Below, in pieces: positions 1 through 7,860 of a stretch of 47,713 nucleotides of DNA (position 1 is its first letter; each line of letters begins with the position of its first letter). The stretch spans positions 1 through 47,713 of the forward strand of contig DAOTYH010000071.1 of NCBI GenBank assembly GCA_034435015.1, in the 5' to 3' direction. Under the pieces are notes generated by a model. That model worked only from the letters and a program-made list of their open reading frames with translations, was not told the DNA's origin and made no database searches. The translations under genes and the position numbers were made by a program. Origin of the DNA: DAOTYH01 sp034435015 (GTDB lineage Bacteria; Chloroflexota; Anaerolineae; Aggregatilineales; UBA3940).

Positions 1-111
1 CTGAAACGCCATCTCGGCGCGCCATCCGCGCCTCGATTCGAAGTTGCAGAGGTATTAGTCCTCTGCAACTTCGAATCGAGGCGCGGATGGCGCGCCGAGA
101 TGGCGTTTCAG
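1..111. repeat. near-perfect fold-back inverted repeat at the window edge
   Basis: Bases 1-52 are the exact reverse complement of bases 60-111, with a 7-base loop (53-59, TATTAGT). The arms hold one complete CRISPR spacer (70-104 and its inverted copy 8-42) and pieces of the flanking repeats. The turn point falls inside the repeat, where a short GG...CC match could prime strand switching. A natural CRISPR array would not contain a spacer in perfect mirror image, so a chimeric read or an assembly hairpin at a contig end is the likeliest explanation. A real inversion at the array edge is the alternative. Confidence 0.9.
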
Positions 112-805
112 TACCCTCAGTCGGGTATTAGTCCTCTGCAACGCAAAAAACGAGGTCGAGGTACGAGATGAACAACGAGTTTCAGTACCCTCAGTCGGGT
201 ATTAGTCCTCTGCAACCTGAAGGGATGGCAGGACGCGCATGTCCTGCACACGTTTCAGTACCCTCAGTCGGGTATTAGTCCTCTGCAACGTGATCCGCTC
301 GCCAAGCTGCGGCAGCATGGTTACTGTTTCAGTACCCTCAGTCGGGTATTAGTCCTCTGCAACTAGCGGAAGCTGCTCAGTGGATGGAACTTGCCGCAGG
401 TTTCAGTACCCTCAGTCGGGTATTAGTCCTCTGCAACTGTGACGCCGCTGCAGAAACCGCCGGCGCAGACGGGGTTTCAGTACCCTCAGTCGGGTATTAG
501 TCCTCTGCAACGTACTGCTGAAGTACCGGCAATGCTTCAGACACAAAGTTTCAGTACCCTCAGTCGGGTATTAGTCCTCTGCAACGTACATACCTCTTGG
601 CACACTTTCAGCCTACCGGCGTTTCAGTACCCTCAGTCGGGTATTAGTCCTCTGCAACATCCTCCAATCTACTAATAACCATGTTGCCGCAAGGTTTCAG
701 TACCCTCAGTCGGGTATTAGTCCTCTGCAACGCACTCTATGTTGCCCTGTTCAGCTAACCAAAGCCCGTTTCAGTACCCTCAGTCGGGTATTAGTCCTCT
801 GCAAC
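51..805 (+). CRISPR. CRISPR array, 10 full 38-base repeats plus one partial
   Basis: A 38-base repeat beginning GTTTCAGTACC and ending CCTCTGCAAC occurs at 105-142, 179-216, 252-289, 326-363, 400-437, 474-511, 548-585, 621-658, 694-731 and 768-805. A 5'-truncated copy (last 19 bases) lies at 51-69. Spacers are 35-36 bases and all differ. The repeat holds a 5-bp hairpin, TACCC/GGGTA, around a 6-base loop, typical of repeats processed by a Cas6-type endonuclease. All ten copies look identical, so there is no degenerate terminal repeat to orient the array. Only 21 bases separate the last repeat from the converging gene at 827, so a leader on that side is unlikely. The leader, and perhaps cas genes, would then lie off the left edge. 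Repeat length and the GCAAC end are compatible with type I or III systems, but the subtype cannot be fixed without cas genes. Confidence 0.97.
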
Positions 806-826
806 CAGTCCCTATATCTGCTAATA

Positions 827-1327
827 TCATGACTTATCGGGAGGGTGCTTATGATGCTCCTCCCGGATGAACGGCGGTTTGCCTTCTTTTACCATTTCCT
901 GAAGGTCTGCCAGCGCCTTCCTTACTTTCTCCTTCTCTGACTGGCTGATTGGCAGTGCCTCAAATTCCGCCTCATCCAGAATCAGCACCTGACCGTCCGG
1001 GTATACAAACAGATCGAGGGCTAGATCGTCAGCCTTTACCTCCCCGTCACCGAACCGCGCAGGACGGGCGAAATTACAGTACCATCCCTTCTTGTGATCG
1101 TCTTCTACATCGTGGACTTCGAAGATGTTATACCAGCGGTCAGCGTAGAAGTACTCCACGAAGCGGTCGCCCTTCCGAAAGACCACATACCCCAGATCGA
1201 GATTGTCCCGATTGAAGTAGGCCTCCAGCTTGATATGGCTGTCATCCTCTTCCAGGATCACCCCATCGTAGCGCCATACCTCGCGGCCTGTATGGTCAGT
1301 CTTGATAACAGTAATGCTCTTTCCCAT
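827..1327 (-). CDS. DUF402 domain protein (FomD-like phosphatase family)
   Basis: A 166-residue protein with the DUF402 signature. It has a central aromatic segment (RWYNIFEV near residue 65), WYCNFARP near 82, then a Leu/Asp-rich stretch (DLALDLFVYPDG) and VLILDEAEFEAL. Characterised relatives (FomD, and Ntdp of Gram-positive bacteria) are metal-dependent nucleotide or nucleoside-diphosphate hydrolases that use clustered Asp and Glu residues; the acidic LDLF and LDEAEFE pieces fit. The charged, His-rich tail (REEHHKHPP) looks disordered. Its ATG lies 2 bases after the stop of the WD40 lipoprotein gene upstream, so the two are almost certainly co-transcribed and may be translationally coupled. 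Substrate unknown. The family call is strong; the enzymatic role is inferred. Confidence 0.8.
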   Translation of the reverse strand: MGKSITVIKTDHTGREVWRYDGVILEEDDSHIKLEAYFNRDNLDLGYVVFRKGDRFVEYFYADRWYNIFEVHDVEDDHKKGWYCNFARPARFGDGEVKADDLALDLFVYPDGQVLILDEAEFEALPISQSEKEKVRKALADLQEMVKEGKPPFIREEHHKHPPDKS

Positions 1328-1329
1328 TG

Positions 1330-2487
1330 TCAGGGCTGGACTCCCCCTATCGTCAGGCCGTCTTCATTTGAGGCAATCGCCAGCAGTCTCCCATCCGGAG
1401 AAAAGCCCAGTGCTGTGGGGACATTCGAGAAGCCGGTTAGCGTGACTAGTTCCTGCCCGCCACTCACATCCCACAACTTGACCAGAGGGGCATAGCCGTC
1501 ATGGACTGTGCCTGCTGAGGCGGTTGCTAGAATGAGACCGTCCGGCGAGAACGACGCACTGGCAACAAAATCTTCATGGCTGAAGCGCAGACCTTCCTGG
1601 TCAGTTGATACATCTACCTGGATGATACTTCCGCGTGACCACCAGTAGACGTGGTTCCAGTCGTCGGGCGGAAGCAGGGGAGTTGCTGCCGGCCCGGCAA
1701 TGTGCCCCATAGCGGTTAGTGTCCTTTGTACTGAACCGTCATTGGTGCTCCACAGGATCAGGATGCCTGAGCCAAGGTCGCCTGCTCCAGCCAGTATTGT
1801 CCCGTCGGGCGAAAAACGGAGGTCCCCGACCCCCACGATCTGGCCGCCGGTTATATCACCCACCGTTGCGTTCAGATTGATATTGCGAATGAGTTGCTGA
1901 GTGTCCCAGTCCCAAAGGGTGACTACCCCGTCGAGACCGCCGGTCGCTATCATGGAGCGTTCAGCAGAGAAAGCCACGCTCCTCACCCCGCCTAGCCTTC
2001 CTGCCAGCAGGTTTGCTTCTTGTCTGCTTGTTGTATCCCATATCTGGGCTGTTGCGTTCTGTTCGAAGGGGATGGTGACCAACAGCCTTCCATCGGGTGA
2101 GTAGATAAGGGATTGGATTGCCTCGCCGGCGGCAAGCTGGCCGTTTTGTTGTAGGAAGACAGTGTCGAACAAAAACACGCCGTTTGCAGTTGCGACCGCG
2201 ATGGTGGCTCCATCCGGTGACCACGCTAAGGCACTGATCCCTTCGGCATCTATGCCGGCCTGTCCGACCTTCGCAAGGCGGGCGGCGTTATTCGGTTCGA
2301 GCACTGGTAGCGGGCTCTCTGAGGGGGCCGGCACAGAGGCGGAGAGGCCAGGCTGTACGGTCTCTTCGTCAGGATAGACTGGAGAGGGATTGGCAGGTTG
2401 GGTTGTTGAGCCGCTACATGATGCCAGCAGGCTGGCGAGCATGCCCGCCGCAAGGGCCGCTGTGCTAAGCCGCAGAAGTGGTTTCAT
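1330..2487 (-). CDS. WD40-repeat lipoprotein
   Basis: 385 residues. The N-terminus is a lipoprotein signal peptide with a lipobox LASC (Cys24), followed by a Pro/Ser-rich linker to about residue 65. The rest is a beta-propeller of WD40-type blades. SPDG turns recur (WSPDGATIAVA, YSPDGRLLVT, FSPDGTILAGAG, FSPDGLILATA, FSPDGRLLAIA) with matching LWD, IWD or LWS ends. Such proteins act as extracellular scaffolds on the outer face of the membrane. The ATG at 2487 follows a purine-rich AGAGAAGAGAA stretch that serves as ribosome-binding site. It is the first gene of a two-gene operon with the DUF402 gene. Partner unknown. Confidence 0.9.
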   Translation of the reverse strand: MKPLLRLSTAALAAGMLASLLASCSGSTTQPANPSPVYPDEETVQPGLSASVPAPSESPLPVLEPNNAARLAKVGQAGIDAEGISALAWSPDGATIAVATANGVFLFDTVFLQQNGQLAAGEAIQSLIYSPDGRLLVTIPFEQNATAQIWDTTSRQEANLLAGRLGGVRSVAFSAERSMIATGGLDGVVTLWDWDTQQLIRNINLNATVGDITGGQIVGVGDLRFSPDGTILAGAGDLGSGILILWSTNDGSVQRTLTAMGHIAGPAATPLLPPDDWNHVYWWSRGSIIQVDVSTDQEGLRFSHEDFVASASFSPDGLILATASAGTVHDGYAPLVKLWDVSGGQELVTLTGFSNVPTALGFSPDGRLLAIASNEDGLTIGGVQP

Positions 2488-2531
2488 TTCTCTTCTCTCT
2501 TCTCTAGGTAAAAGGAGCAGTAGTTTCTAGA

Positions 2532-2562
2532 CCCTGCCAGCTATTTCTCTTGGCAGGGTTTT
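2532..2562. terminator. hairpin with short T run in a divergent intergenic region
   Basis: CCCTGCCA (2532-2539) pairs with TGGCAGGG (2551-2558) around an 11-base loop, followed on the + strand by TTTT. It sits between two divergent genes (2487 leftward, 2622 rightward), so it terminates no obvious upstream gene. It may be an attenuator in the 5' leader of the PAS protein gene, or insulation between the promoters. Confidence 0.45.
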
Positions 2563-2621
2563 GTATGCTATCATGATACTGTAGTGTTGTTTTTAGACCA
2601 ATCGCTCAGGAGAGCGACCCC

Positions 2622-3650
2622 ATGCCGTCTTCTACGACAGTTGAGCCTGATCTGTGGCCTGCCTTGATCCAGAGCCTTGATCAGGGGGTGCTTGTTCTAA
2701 GCAGTCAGGGGCTGGTTACCTACGCTAATGAAGAGGCGGCCCGCCTGTTACAATACTCGCCAGGCGACCTGCTGGGGCTGGATCGTCACGACCTGATCGC
2801 GTTGTTCCAGCCGGAAAGGCTGGATCAGGCTCGCTTTGCTTCTGACCTGCTGGCTGGCCGGCTAGGCCCCCGTCCAGATCAGACATATGCCATAGTCACT
2901 TTTAACAGGCGTATTATAGCAACCCCTTTCCGTCCATCTTTAGGTGGCGTTACGGTGATTCTATTGCGTGAGGATACTGGATGGCCGTCTGCCCTGATCG
3001 CCCAAACTGTGATGGGTGAGTTGCATAGTCCTCTAGCCTTTGCCATCCAGTACGGCGAGGTCCTGCTGAAGCGTCTGCAGGACGAGAGCGTCCCTATCTT
3101 TGAATTGCGCGATCTGGCGCGGATTGTGCATGATGCGCTCAGGCAGACTCTTAGGTTGTGGCAGAGTCTTTCTCATCTGTACAGCGCAACTATTCAGCAG
3201 ACCTCCACGTTAGAGATGCAGGCTGTGGCCATTCCATCAGCTATCCGAGCGGCCATCCGCGAACTGGAACAACATGGGCTACCGCACACGCCCCGCCTGC
3301 TGATCGAACTGCCTGGTGATCTTCCGCTTGTGCGTGCGTCGGTATCACACCTTCATGTGGCGCTTTTGGCCTTGCTGGAAGGCCTGCTTGCACGCATGTC
3401 CCCTCAGGATCAAATGACTGTCTCTGCTACTAACCGGTTGCGGTACGTCCAGCTTGAACTGACACCCAGCTCTGCGGGGGTACTACGCAGCTACTTATTC
3501 GACTCACTCCCCTTGGCTGTCACGGAACAGGTGATCACGCGGCATGGCGGTCGTATCTGGGTTGAGGCCGAAAAGGGCCAGCGGCCTGTTCTTTATCTGT
3601 CACTTCCAGTTTGGGAAGGGAAAGCTTCCTCATCCTCCACGGCAGGTTGA
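2622..3650 (+). CDS. PAS-domain protein with degenerate histidine-kinase core
   Basis: 342 residues. A PAS domain (about 12-118) contains a fold-typical VLVLSSQGLVTYANEEAARLL. A helical pair then resembles a HisKA dimerisation domain, and a C-terminal segment (about 215-330) ends ITRHGGRIWVEAEKG like an HATPase_c tail. The phospho-acceptor position is lost: the H-E-L-R-T-P-L motif reads G-E-L-H-S-P-L, with Gly132 at the His position. The N box (NLxxNAxKF) and G1 box (DxGxG) cannot be found, so ATP binding is doubtful. It is probably a sensory pseudokinase or a dimerisation adaptor. The ATG is preceded by AGGAG 9 bases upstream. No transmembrane segment is seen, so it should be cytoplasmic. 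The SUMF1-domain gene follows on the same strand. Confidence 0.75.
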   Translation: MPSSTTVEPDLWPALIQSLDQGVLVLSSQGLVTYANEEAARLLQYSPGDLLGLDRHDLIALFQPERLDQARFASDLLAGRLGPRPDQTYAIVTFNRRIIATPFRPSLGGVTVILLREDTGWPSALIAQTVMGELHSPLAFAIQYGEVLLKRLQDESVPIFELRDLARIVHDALRQTLRLWQSLSHLYSATIQQTSTLEMQAVAIPSAIRAAIRELEQHGLPHTPRLLIELPGDLPLVRASVSHLHVALLALLEGLLARMSPQDQMTVSATNRLRYVQLELTPSSAGVLRSYLFDSLPLAVTEQVITRHGGRIWVEAEKGQRPVLYLSLPVWEGKASSSSTAG

Positions 3651-3746
3651 CATCCCTGGCAAAGAACATCTGTCTGGTTGCCACAAGCCCTATGCTCGCC
3701 TACACTAGTAACATCTGAAATTATTGCCCCATTTAAGGATGACGGT

Positions 3747-5384
3747 ATGGGTTCTTTACAGCCAGAGGAAGATAACCTTACACCTGACCCCGGAAAACCT
3801 GATCAGGATCAAGTATCTTCTTCTCAGACCAGCTCGGAACAGAGCCAGCCCGCCGGGCAAAACGATCCAGACAGCAAGTTCCCGAAAGAGGGTATTCCTT
3901 CCAATGGAGTGCTGGTGCGGGTCTATTTTCCTCATCCGGCTATGGGAGTTGAAGGAGAGAGTCCCCCTACGCCGGAGCCGGCCCCCAAGTCTGAGGGACC
4001 GAAGGAGGGCGTAACAGCACCTCCGCCGCCTAGCCTCGAAGAGACAATGATAGCTCAGGATACCCCCCCTAGAGGAAGCCCGTCCTTTGAGGCGTTAGCA
4101 GAAACGCGGCAGGCGGTTCCTGCTCCACCCATGCAGACAGCGCCGCCGTCAGAACAACCTGCCGTTTCTGCTTCTTTCCCGGCGCCGGACAGGCTACAGG
4201 TTATTCAGCCGCTGGAGACGCCGCCCCCTCTGGGTGATGTTCCAGCCGAACAATTCGATCAGTACCGGGAGCATCATGAGGAACGTCATGGCTGTCGTAT
4301 CCCAACGGCGGCAGGGATCGTGCTGGGGCTGGTACTGGTATGCGTTCTGGCAAGCGGAAGTTTTCTTCTGTGGGGCTATGTAACCAATACCTTGCCTTCC
4401 CCTGTTGCTGAGCTGGTCACTCAGGTCGGTGAGGCAGGCAGGCTTGTCAATATGACGCCCCGCCCCTCTCCTACCCCAAGCCCTACCATGACTATGACGG
4501 TGGGGGCGTTGATCGAGCCGACCGCCGCGCCGCCGCTCAGTGAAACGCCCGCTGTACGGGTCACGCTTTTGCCTCCATCGCCTACAGATACCCCTACACC
4601 GTCTGCCGGTTCAAGTATCGTGCAGGCAGGGGTACGGATGATTTATGTGCCGGGCGGCACGTTTGCGATGGGGAGCCAGTTTGCACCAGAAGAAGGGCCG
4701 ATCCATGATGTGACGCTCAGCCCATACTACATTGACCAGTATGAGGTTACCAACGCTCAATGGCTGGCCTGCGTGCTGGCTGGCGGGTGCGCCGATCCTG
4801 AGATCACAACTGCTTATGATGGCACTCCCTATTACGGGGTAACGGCCTTTGATAATTACCCCGTCGTCAATGTTACATGGTATGAGGCCGATGCTTACTG
4901 CCAGTGGCGTGGGGCACGCTTGCCTACCGAGGCTGAGTGGGAGATGGCCGCCCGCTGGAATCCTGCTACCGGCGAGGTAACGATCTACCCGTGGGGTGAC
5001 GACTGGGACCCTCTGCGGCTGAACTTTTGCGACGCGAGTTGCCCGTTGACTGCTAATGCTGACTCTTCCGCTGATGACGGCTGGCCGCAGGTTGCTCCGG
5101 TGGGGAGCTTCCCTGACGGGGCCAGCCCGGTTGGCGCTTTGGATATGGCCGGCAATGTCGCGGAGTGGGTTGCCGACTGGTATAGCGCCGGTTACTATGC
5201 AACCTCGCCTGCCGAGAATCCTACGGGGCCGGCCAGCGGGACACTGCGAGTTGTGCGGGGCGGGGCATGGGGTGTAGGCCGCGATTTACTGCGCAGTACG
5301 GCACGCTCACGTTTTTCTCCCAACCTTTTTGGGGCGGGGCTGGGGTTGCGCTGTGCTATCTCGGCAGATGCTGTGAATCCGTGA
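3747..5384 (+). CDS. membrane-anchored SUMF1/FGE-sulfatase-domain protein
   Basis: About 545 residues from ATG 3747, chosen because AAGGA lies 7 bases upstream; an upstream in-frame TTG at 3678 lacks such a site. Order: a Pro/Glu/Ser-rich disordered cytoplasmic region (1-185), one transmembrane helix (about 188-212), a Pro/Thr/Ser-rich external linker, then a SUMF1 (formylglycine-generating-enzyme-like, C-type-lectin fold) domain from about 297. That domain shows VPGGTFAMGS, YYIDQYEVTNAQWL, RLPTEAEWEMAAR, DMAGNVAEWVADWY and RVVRGGAWG. The last conserved segment lacks the paired cysteines of true FGE, so sulfatase activation is unlikely. The domain more probably binds a ligand, or serves as a structural module outside the cell. 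The YbaK-like gene starts directly after its stop codon. Confidence 0.85.
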   Translation: MGSLQPEEDNLTPDPGKPDQDQVSSSQTSSEQSQPAGQNDPDSKFPKEGIPSNGVLVRVYFPHPAMGVEGESPPTPEPAPKSEGPKEGVTAPPPPSLEETMIAQDTPPRGSPSFEALAETRQAVPAPPMQTAPPSEQPAVSASFPAPDRLQVIQPLETPPPLGDVPAEQFDQYREHHEERHGCRIPTAAGIVLGLVLVCVLASGSFLLWGYVTNTLPSPVAELVTQVGEAGRLVNMTPRPSPTPSPTMTMTVGALIEPTAAPPLSETPAVRVTLLPPSPTDTPTPSAGSSIVQAGVRMIYVPGGTFAMGSQFAPEEGPIHDVTLSPYYIDQYEVTNAQWLACVLAGGCADPEITTAYDGTPYYGVTAFDNYPVVNVTWYEADAYCQWRGARLPTEAEWEMAARWNPATGEVTIYPWGDDWDPLRLNFCDASCPLTANADSSADDGWPQVAPVGSFPDGASPVGALDMAGNVAEWVADWYSAGYYATSPAENPTGPASGTLRVVRGGAWGVGRDLLRSTARSRFSPNLFGAGLGLRCAISADAVNP

Positions 5385-5900
5385 GTGGGGAGTATGGGCC
5401 GCGTACATAAAACCCTTGCGATGCGCGTTCTGGAGGGGCAGGGGGTCCCTTATGAGGTCGTCGTGTTCCCCGATACGATCCATGATGCTCTTGAGGTAGC
5501 ACGTTACGCAAGTTTACCTCCAGAGATGGTCTACAAAACACTAGTTGCCGAAGCAGAAGACCCCGGCTCAAAACCGTTCCTGTTCTTGGTCGCCGCTACG
5601 CGTACCCTTAATCTTAAGAAGGCGGCGCAGGCTGTCGGGGCCAGAAAGTTGCGCATGGCCCGTCATGTTGACGCCGAGCGGCTGACCGGCCTGAAGGTTG
5701 GGGGTATCTCGGCACTGGCCCTGCTGAATAAGGGATTCGCCATCTATCTGGATGAATGGGCTGTTCTGCTGGATGAGATCGTGGTCAGCGCGGGCGAGCG
5801 CGGCCTCAATCTCCGGCTGAGGGTAGATGATCTGATCCGTGTGACCGGCGCACAGCTTGTGGATGTCAGCGAGGAACAGCCTGAATATGGAAGTGTCTAG
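5385..5900 (+). CDS. ybaK: YbaK/EbsC-family aminoacyl-tRNA deacylase
   Basis: 171 residues of the YbaK/ProX editing fold. VYKTLVAEAE near residue 49, FLFLVAATRTLNLKKAA, then GLKVGGISALALLNKGFAIYLDE match the family's conserved strands, including the Lys that binds the tRNA 3' end and the GGISP-like loop (here GGISA). Members hydrolyse mischarged tRNA, typically Cys-tRNA(Pro), in the cytoplasm. The start is uncertain. GTG 5385 abuts the TGA of the preceding gene, suggesting translational coupling. ATG 5394 is an alternative, but its GGGGAG is only a base or two away. The Ala in GGISA, where Pro is usual, is a mild variant. Confidence 0.85.
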   Translation: MGSMGRVHKTLAMRVLEGQGVPYEVVVFPDTIHDALEVARYASLPPEMVYKTLVAEAEDPGSKPFLFLVAATRTLNLKKAAQAVGARKLRMARHVDAERLTGLKVGGISALALLNKGFAIYLDEWAVLLDEIVVSAGERGLNLRLRVDDLIRVTGAQLVDVSEEQPEYGSV

Positions 5901-5965
5901 AGCCTGCCTGCTTGGCATGAGACCCGCTGGCTGTCCTGCCTAACTTTACCATGATGAAGATCGAG

Positions 5966-5971
5966 TATAAT
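5966..5971 (+). promoter_or_regulatory. candidate -10 box for the receiver protein gene
   Basis: A perfect TATAAT lies about 45 bases upstream of the ATG at 6016, in a short AT-rich gap after ybaK. The matching -35 is poor (CTTTAC-like at 5944-5949), so this is only a candidate. Confidence 0.4.
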
Positions 5972-6015
5972 GAGCAACAAACCATATACTTCAGTTCAGG
6001 TTAGTGGGGGGACTG

Positions 6016-7194
6016 ATGAGTCCGGAACGTGAAGTTCGTATCCTGATTGTTGATGACCAGCGTGACGTTGCACGGGTATTGCGCACCAGCCTAGAACTAC
6101 TTAATCGGGGCTATTTCATCCTTGATGTGCCCTCCGGCGAAGAAGCACTGCTTGAACTGCGGCGGGGCGGATTTGAGTTGCTTGTAACCGATTATCGTCT
6201 GCCCGGTATGAGCGGCGTGGAGCTGATTCAAAGGGCGCGGAAGCTTGTCCCTGCTATCAAGGCCATCGTGATCAGTGCACATAAGCCGGATGAAATCAAG
6301 GAGAAACTGGCTGACGTGGAGGTGGCCGGCATACTGGAGAAGCCTATTGATACGGAGGCTTTCACCAAAATTGTCAACAAGAGCGTATTCGGCACAGAGG
6401 AACCCGAAGCCGCAACGCCGACCCCGCCGCCTGAACCTGAGGTAGAAGAGAAGATTGATGAAGACGCGATTTCCCGCGAGCTTTCAGCTTTGCATATAGA
6501 CCTTGGGGCCACAGGGGCCGCATTTGTCAACAGAAGAGGCAAGATCATCCTGCGGGCCGGCTCGCTGGATGACATGGAGCGTTTTGCCGATCTGATGGGG
6601 GTGCTGGCCCGCACTTTTGCCAATACGGCAGAGGTGTCTTCTTATCTGGGAGACCAGCCCTCTTCAGATGTCCATTATTACAGCGGCAACCGTCATGACA
6701 TCTATGCTCTCTCGGTAGGGCCGCGTTTTTTCCTTGCCATTCTGTTCCCCAGCGGCAGTCAGAAGCAAATGGGGCCTGTCCTCCGTTTTGGAAGGCCGCA
6801 TGTGCAGGCAATGCTGAGAGTCCTAGGAGAGATCACAACCGAGCCGGCAGAGAAACCAGCAACGGAGCCTGCCCCTAAGCCAGCCAAGAGCCTGGAAGCT
6901 CCATCGCCAGTCCCTGTTAAGGAACCAGCCAAAGGGAAGGAGAAGGAAAAGGAGAAGCCCCCTTCCTCTCCAGCTCCTGTCCAAGAGAAGGATGCGGCGC
7001 CCCAGCCCATCCCTGACCTGGACCTTGAAAGCCTCGACCTTGATTTGTCCGAGCTAGGGGACTTGGATAGCTTCTGGGAGCAAGCCGCCGGCGAGACAAC
7101 AAAAGTGAGCGAGGACACCCTGTCTCTAGAGGAGGCCATCAAGTTGGGGCTGGTCACCAAAGACCTCGGACAATCTCCCCATGCTCCAGAGTGA
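6016..7194 (+). CDS. response-regulator receiver protein with roadblock-like C-terminal module
   Basis: About 392 residues from ATG 6016, chosen over GTG 6004 because a G-rich site (GGGGGGA) sits just upstream. Residues 6-125 are a receiver domain: acidic pocket D13-D14, phospho-acceptor D59 in LVTDYRLPGMSG, the switch Ser in VISAHK, and conserved Lys in LEKPID. After a Pro/Glu linker, residues about 155-275 (ELSALHIDLGATGAAFVNRRG ... FFLAILFP) look like a roadblock/LC7 fold, as found in small-GTPase regulators. The tail is Lys/Glu/Pro-rich and ends in an acidic amphipathic stretch (LDLESLDLDLSELGDLD). No DNA-binding domain is present, so it probably acts through protein contacts. No kinase gene is adjacent. 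Confidence 0.8.
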   Translation: MSPEREVRILIVDDQRDVARVLRTSLELLNRGYFILDVPSGEEALLELRRGGFELLVTDYRLPGMSGVELIQRARKLVPAIKAIVISAHKPDEIKEKLADVEVAGILEKPIDTEAFTKIVNKSVFGTEEPEAATPTPPPEPEVEEKIDEDAISRELSALHIDLGATGAAFVNRRGKIILRAGSLDDMERFADLMGVLARTFANTAEVSSYLGDQPSSDVHYYSGNRHDIYALSVGPRFFLAILFPSGSQKQMGPVLRFGRPHVQAMLRVLGEITTEPAEKPATEPAPKPAKSLEAPSPVPVKEPAKGKEKEKEKPPSSPAPVQEKDAAPQPIPDLDLESLDLDLSELGDLDSFWEQAAGETTKVSEDTLSLEEAIKLGLVTKDLGQSPHAPE

Positions 7195-7211
7195 GGCAAT
7201 AAAAGCAAGAA

Positions 7212-7242
7212 CCAGCCTTCTTTCGTAGAAAGGCTGGCTCTC
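7212..7242. terminator. hairpin after the receiver protein gene
   Basis: CCAGCCTT (7212-7219) pairs with AAGGCTGG (7230-7237) around a 10-base loop. The following bases (CTCTCTAATT) are only moderately T-rich. It lies 17 bases past the receiver gene's stop and between convergent genes, so it could serve both directions. Confidence 0.55.
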
Positions 7243-7276
7243 TAATTGTGCCCTGCGCTCAAGCCAATACATCACT

Positions 7277-7294
7277 GCCGCTATCAGCGGCTTT
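7277..7294 (+). terminator. second hairpin with TTT tail
   Basis: GCCGCT (7277-7282) and AGCGGC (7286-7291) form a tight 6-bp hairpin with a 3-base loop, followed by TTT. It may back up the hairpin at 7212 between the convergent genes. Confidence 0.4.
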
Positions 7295-7357
7295 AGAGAG
7301 GTGGTAGCCCTCTCCTCGCAGAAGCTTTACGGGATGGAGGGTGAAGCACTGGTTCTG

Positions 7358-7588
7358 TTAGTAGAGGTCTTCTTCGTCATCCTCCTCATCGTCTAACCAG
7401 TCTTCGTCTTCCTCATCGTCTTCCCAATCGTCAAGGTCGTCGAATTCCTCGTCCTCATCCAAGTAGTCCCAGTCTTCTTCGTCCTCGTCGAATTCCTCGT
7501 CGTCGAACCACTCTTCGTCTTCTTCATCCTCATCGGTAGGTCCCATAAAGCGGGCGGTACTTCTCTTGCTATTTGTCCACCTGTCCAT
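7358..7588 (-). CDS. small, extremely acidic protein of unknown function
   Basis: 76 residues. The first 18 are basic or polar (MDRWTNSKRSTARF...). In the remaining 58 I count 45 Asp or Glu, with the other 13 all aromatic or Leu (W, F, Y, L) at irregular 3-9 residue intervals and no Lys or Arg. The ATG at 7588 has GGAGAG 8 bases upstream, which supports real translation; an inner ATG at residue 15 is the alternative start. Spaced aromatic residues in a poly-acidic chain resemble DNA-mimic or histone/basic-protein chaperone tails, but no family is recognised. It could also be a cation-binding disordered peptide. It converges with the receiver gene across two hairpins. Confidence 0.65.
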   Translation of the reverse strand: MDRWTNSKRSTARFMGPTDEDEEDEEWFDDEEFDEDEEDWDYLDEDEEFDDLDDWEDDEEDEDWLDDEEDDEEDLY

Positions 7589-7720
7589 TATTTGTGCTCT
7601 CCGCTATCATGCATTTTTAGGTCGGACAAACAAGGTATAGACTGGCCGCCGGCGGCCTGTCTCACCGGTTTTCCCCAACCCTATAAGGCGGGCCGAAAGT
7701 TTAACTTAAGTTTCTGTTAA

Positions 7721-7757
7721 AGGCAACCCGGCCCAGAACACAGGTTGCCTCTTTATT
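7721..7757. terminator. hairpin upstream of the phosphotriesterase gene
   Basis: AGGCAACC (7721-7728) pairs with GGTTGCCT (7743-7750), with a 14-base loop and CTTTATT after it. It lies in the 272-base gap between divergent genes (7588 leftward, 7861 rightward), so it may be a leader attenuator rather than an end-of-gene terminator. The same gap has a 14-base palindrome GGCCGCCGGCGGCC at 7644-7657. Confidence 0.4.
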
Positions 7758-7860
7758 CCTCACGTGACGATGCAAGATTATAATCTGAGCAGGAATTAGT
7801 GCAAGACTAAATTACGCCTTTTTTTGAGATGATTTTTCAGCCGGTTTGAAAGGAGGCAAG

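Noticed and set aside
439..675. 78-residue open frame within the CRISPR array
   Set aside because: It is built from the repeat sequence itself and spacers; no gene-like codon pattern.
7644..7657. 14-base palindrome GGCCGCCGGCGGCC as an operator
   Set aside because: Could be an operator, but GC-rich palindromes of this size are common in this composition and nothing links it to a gene.
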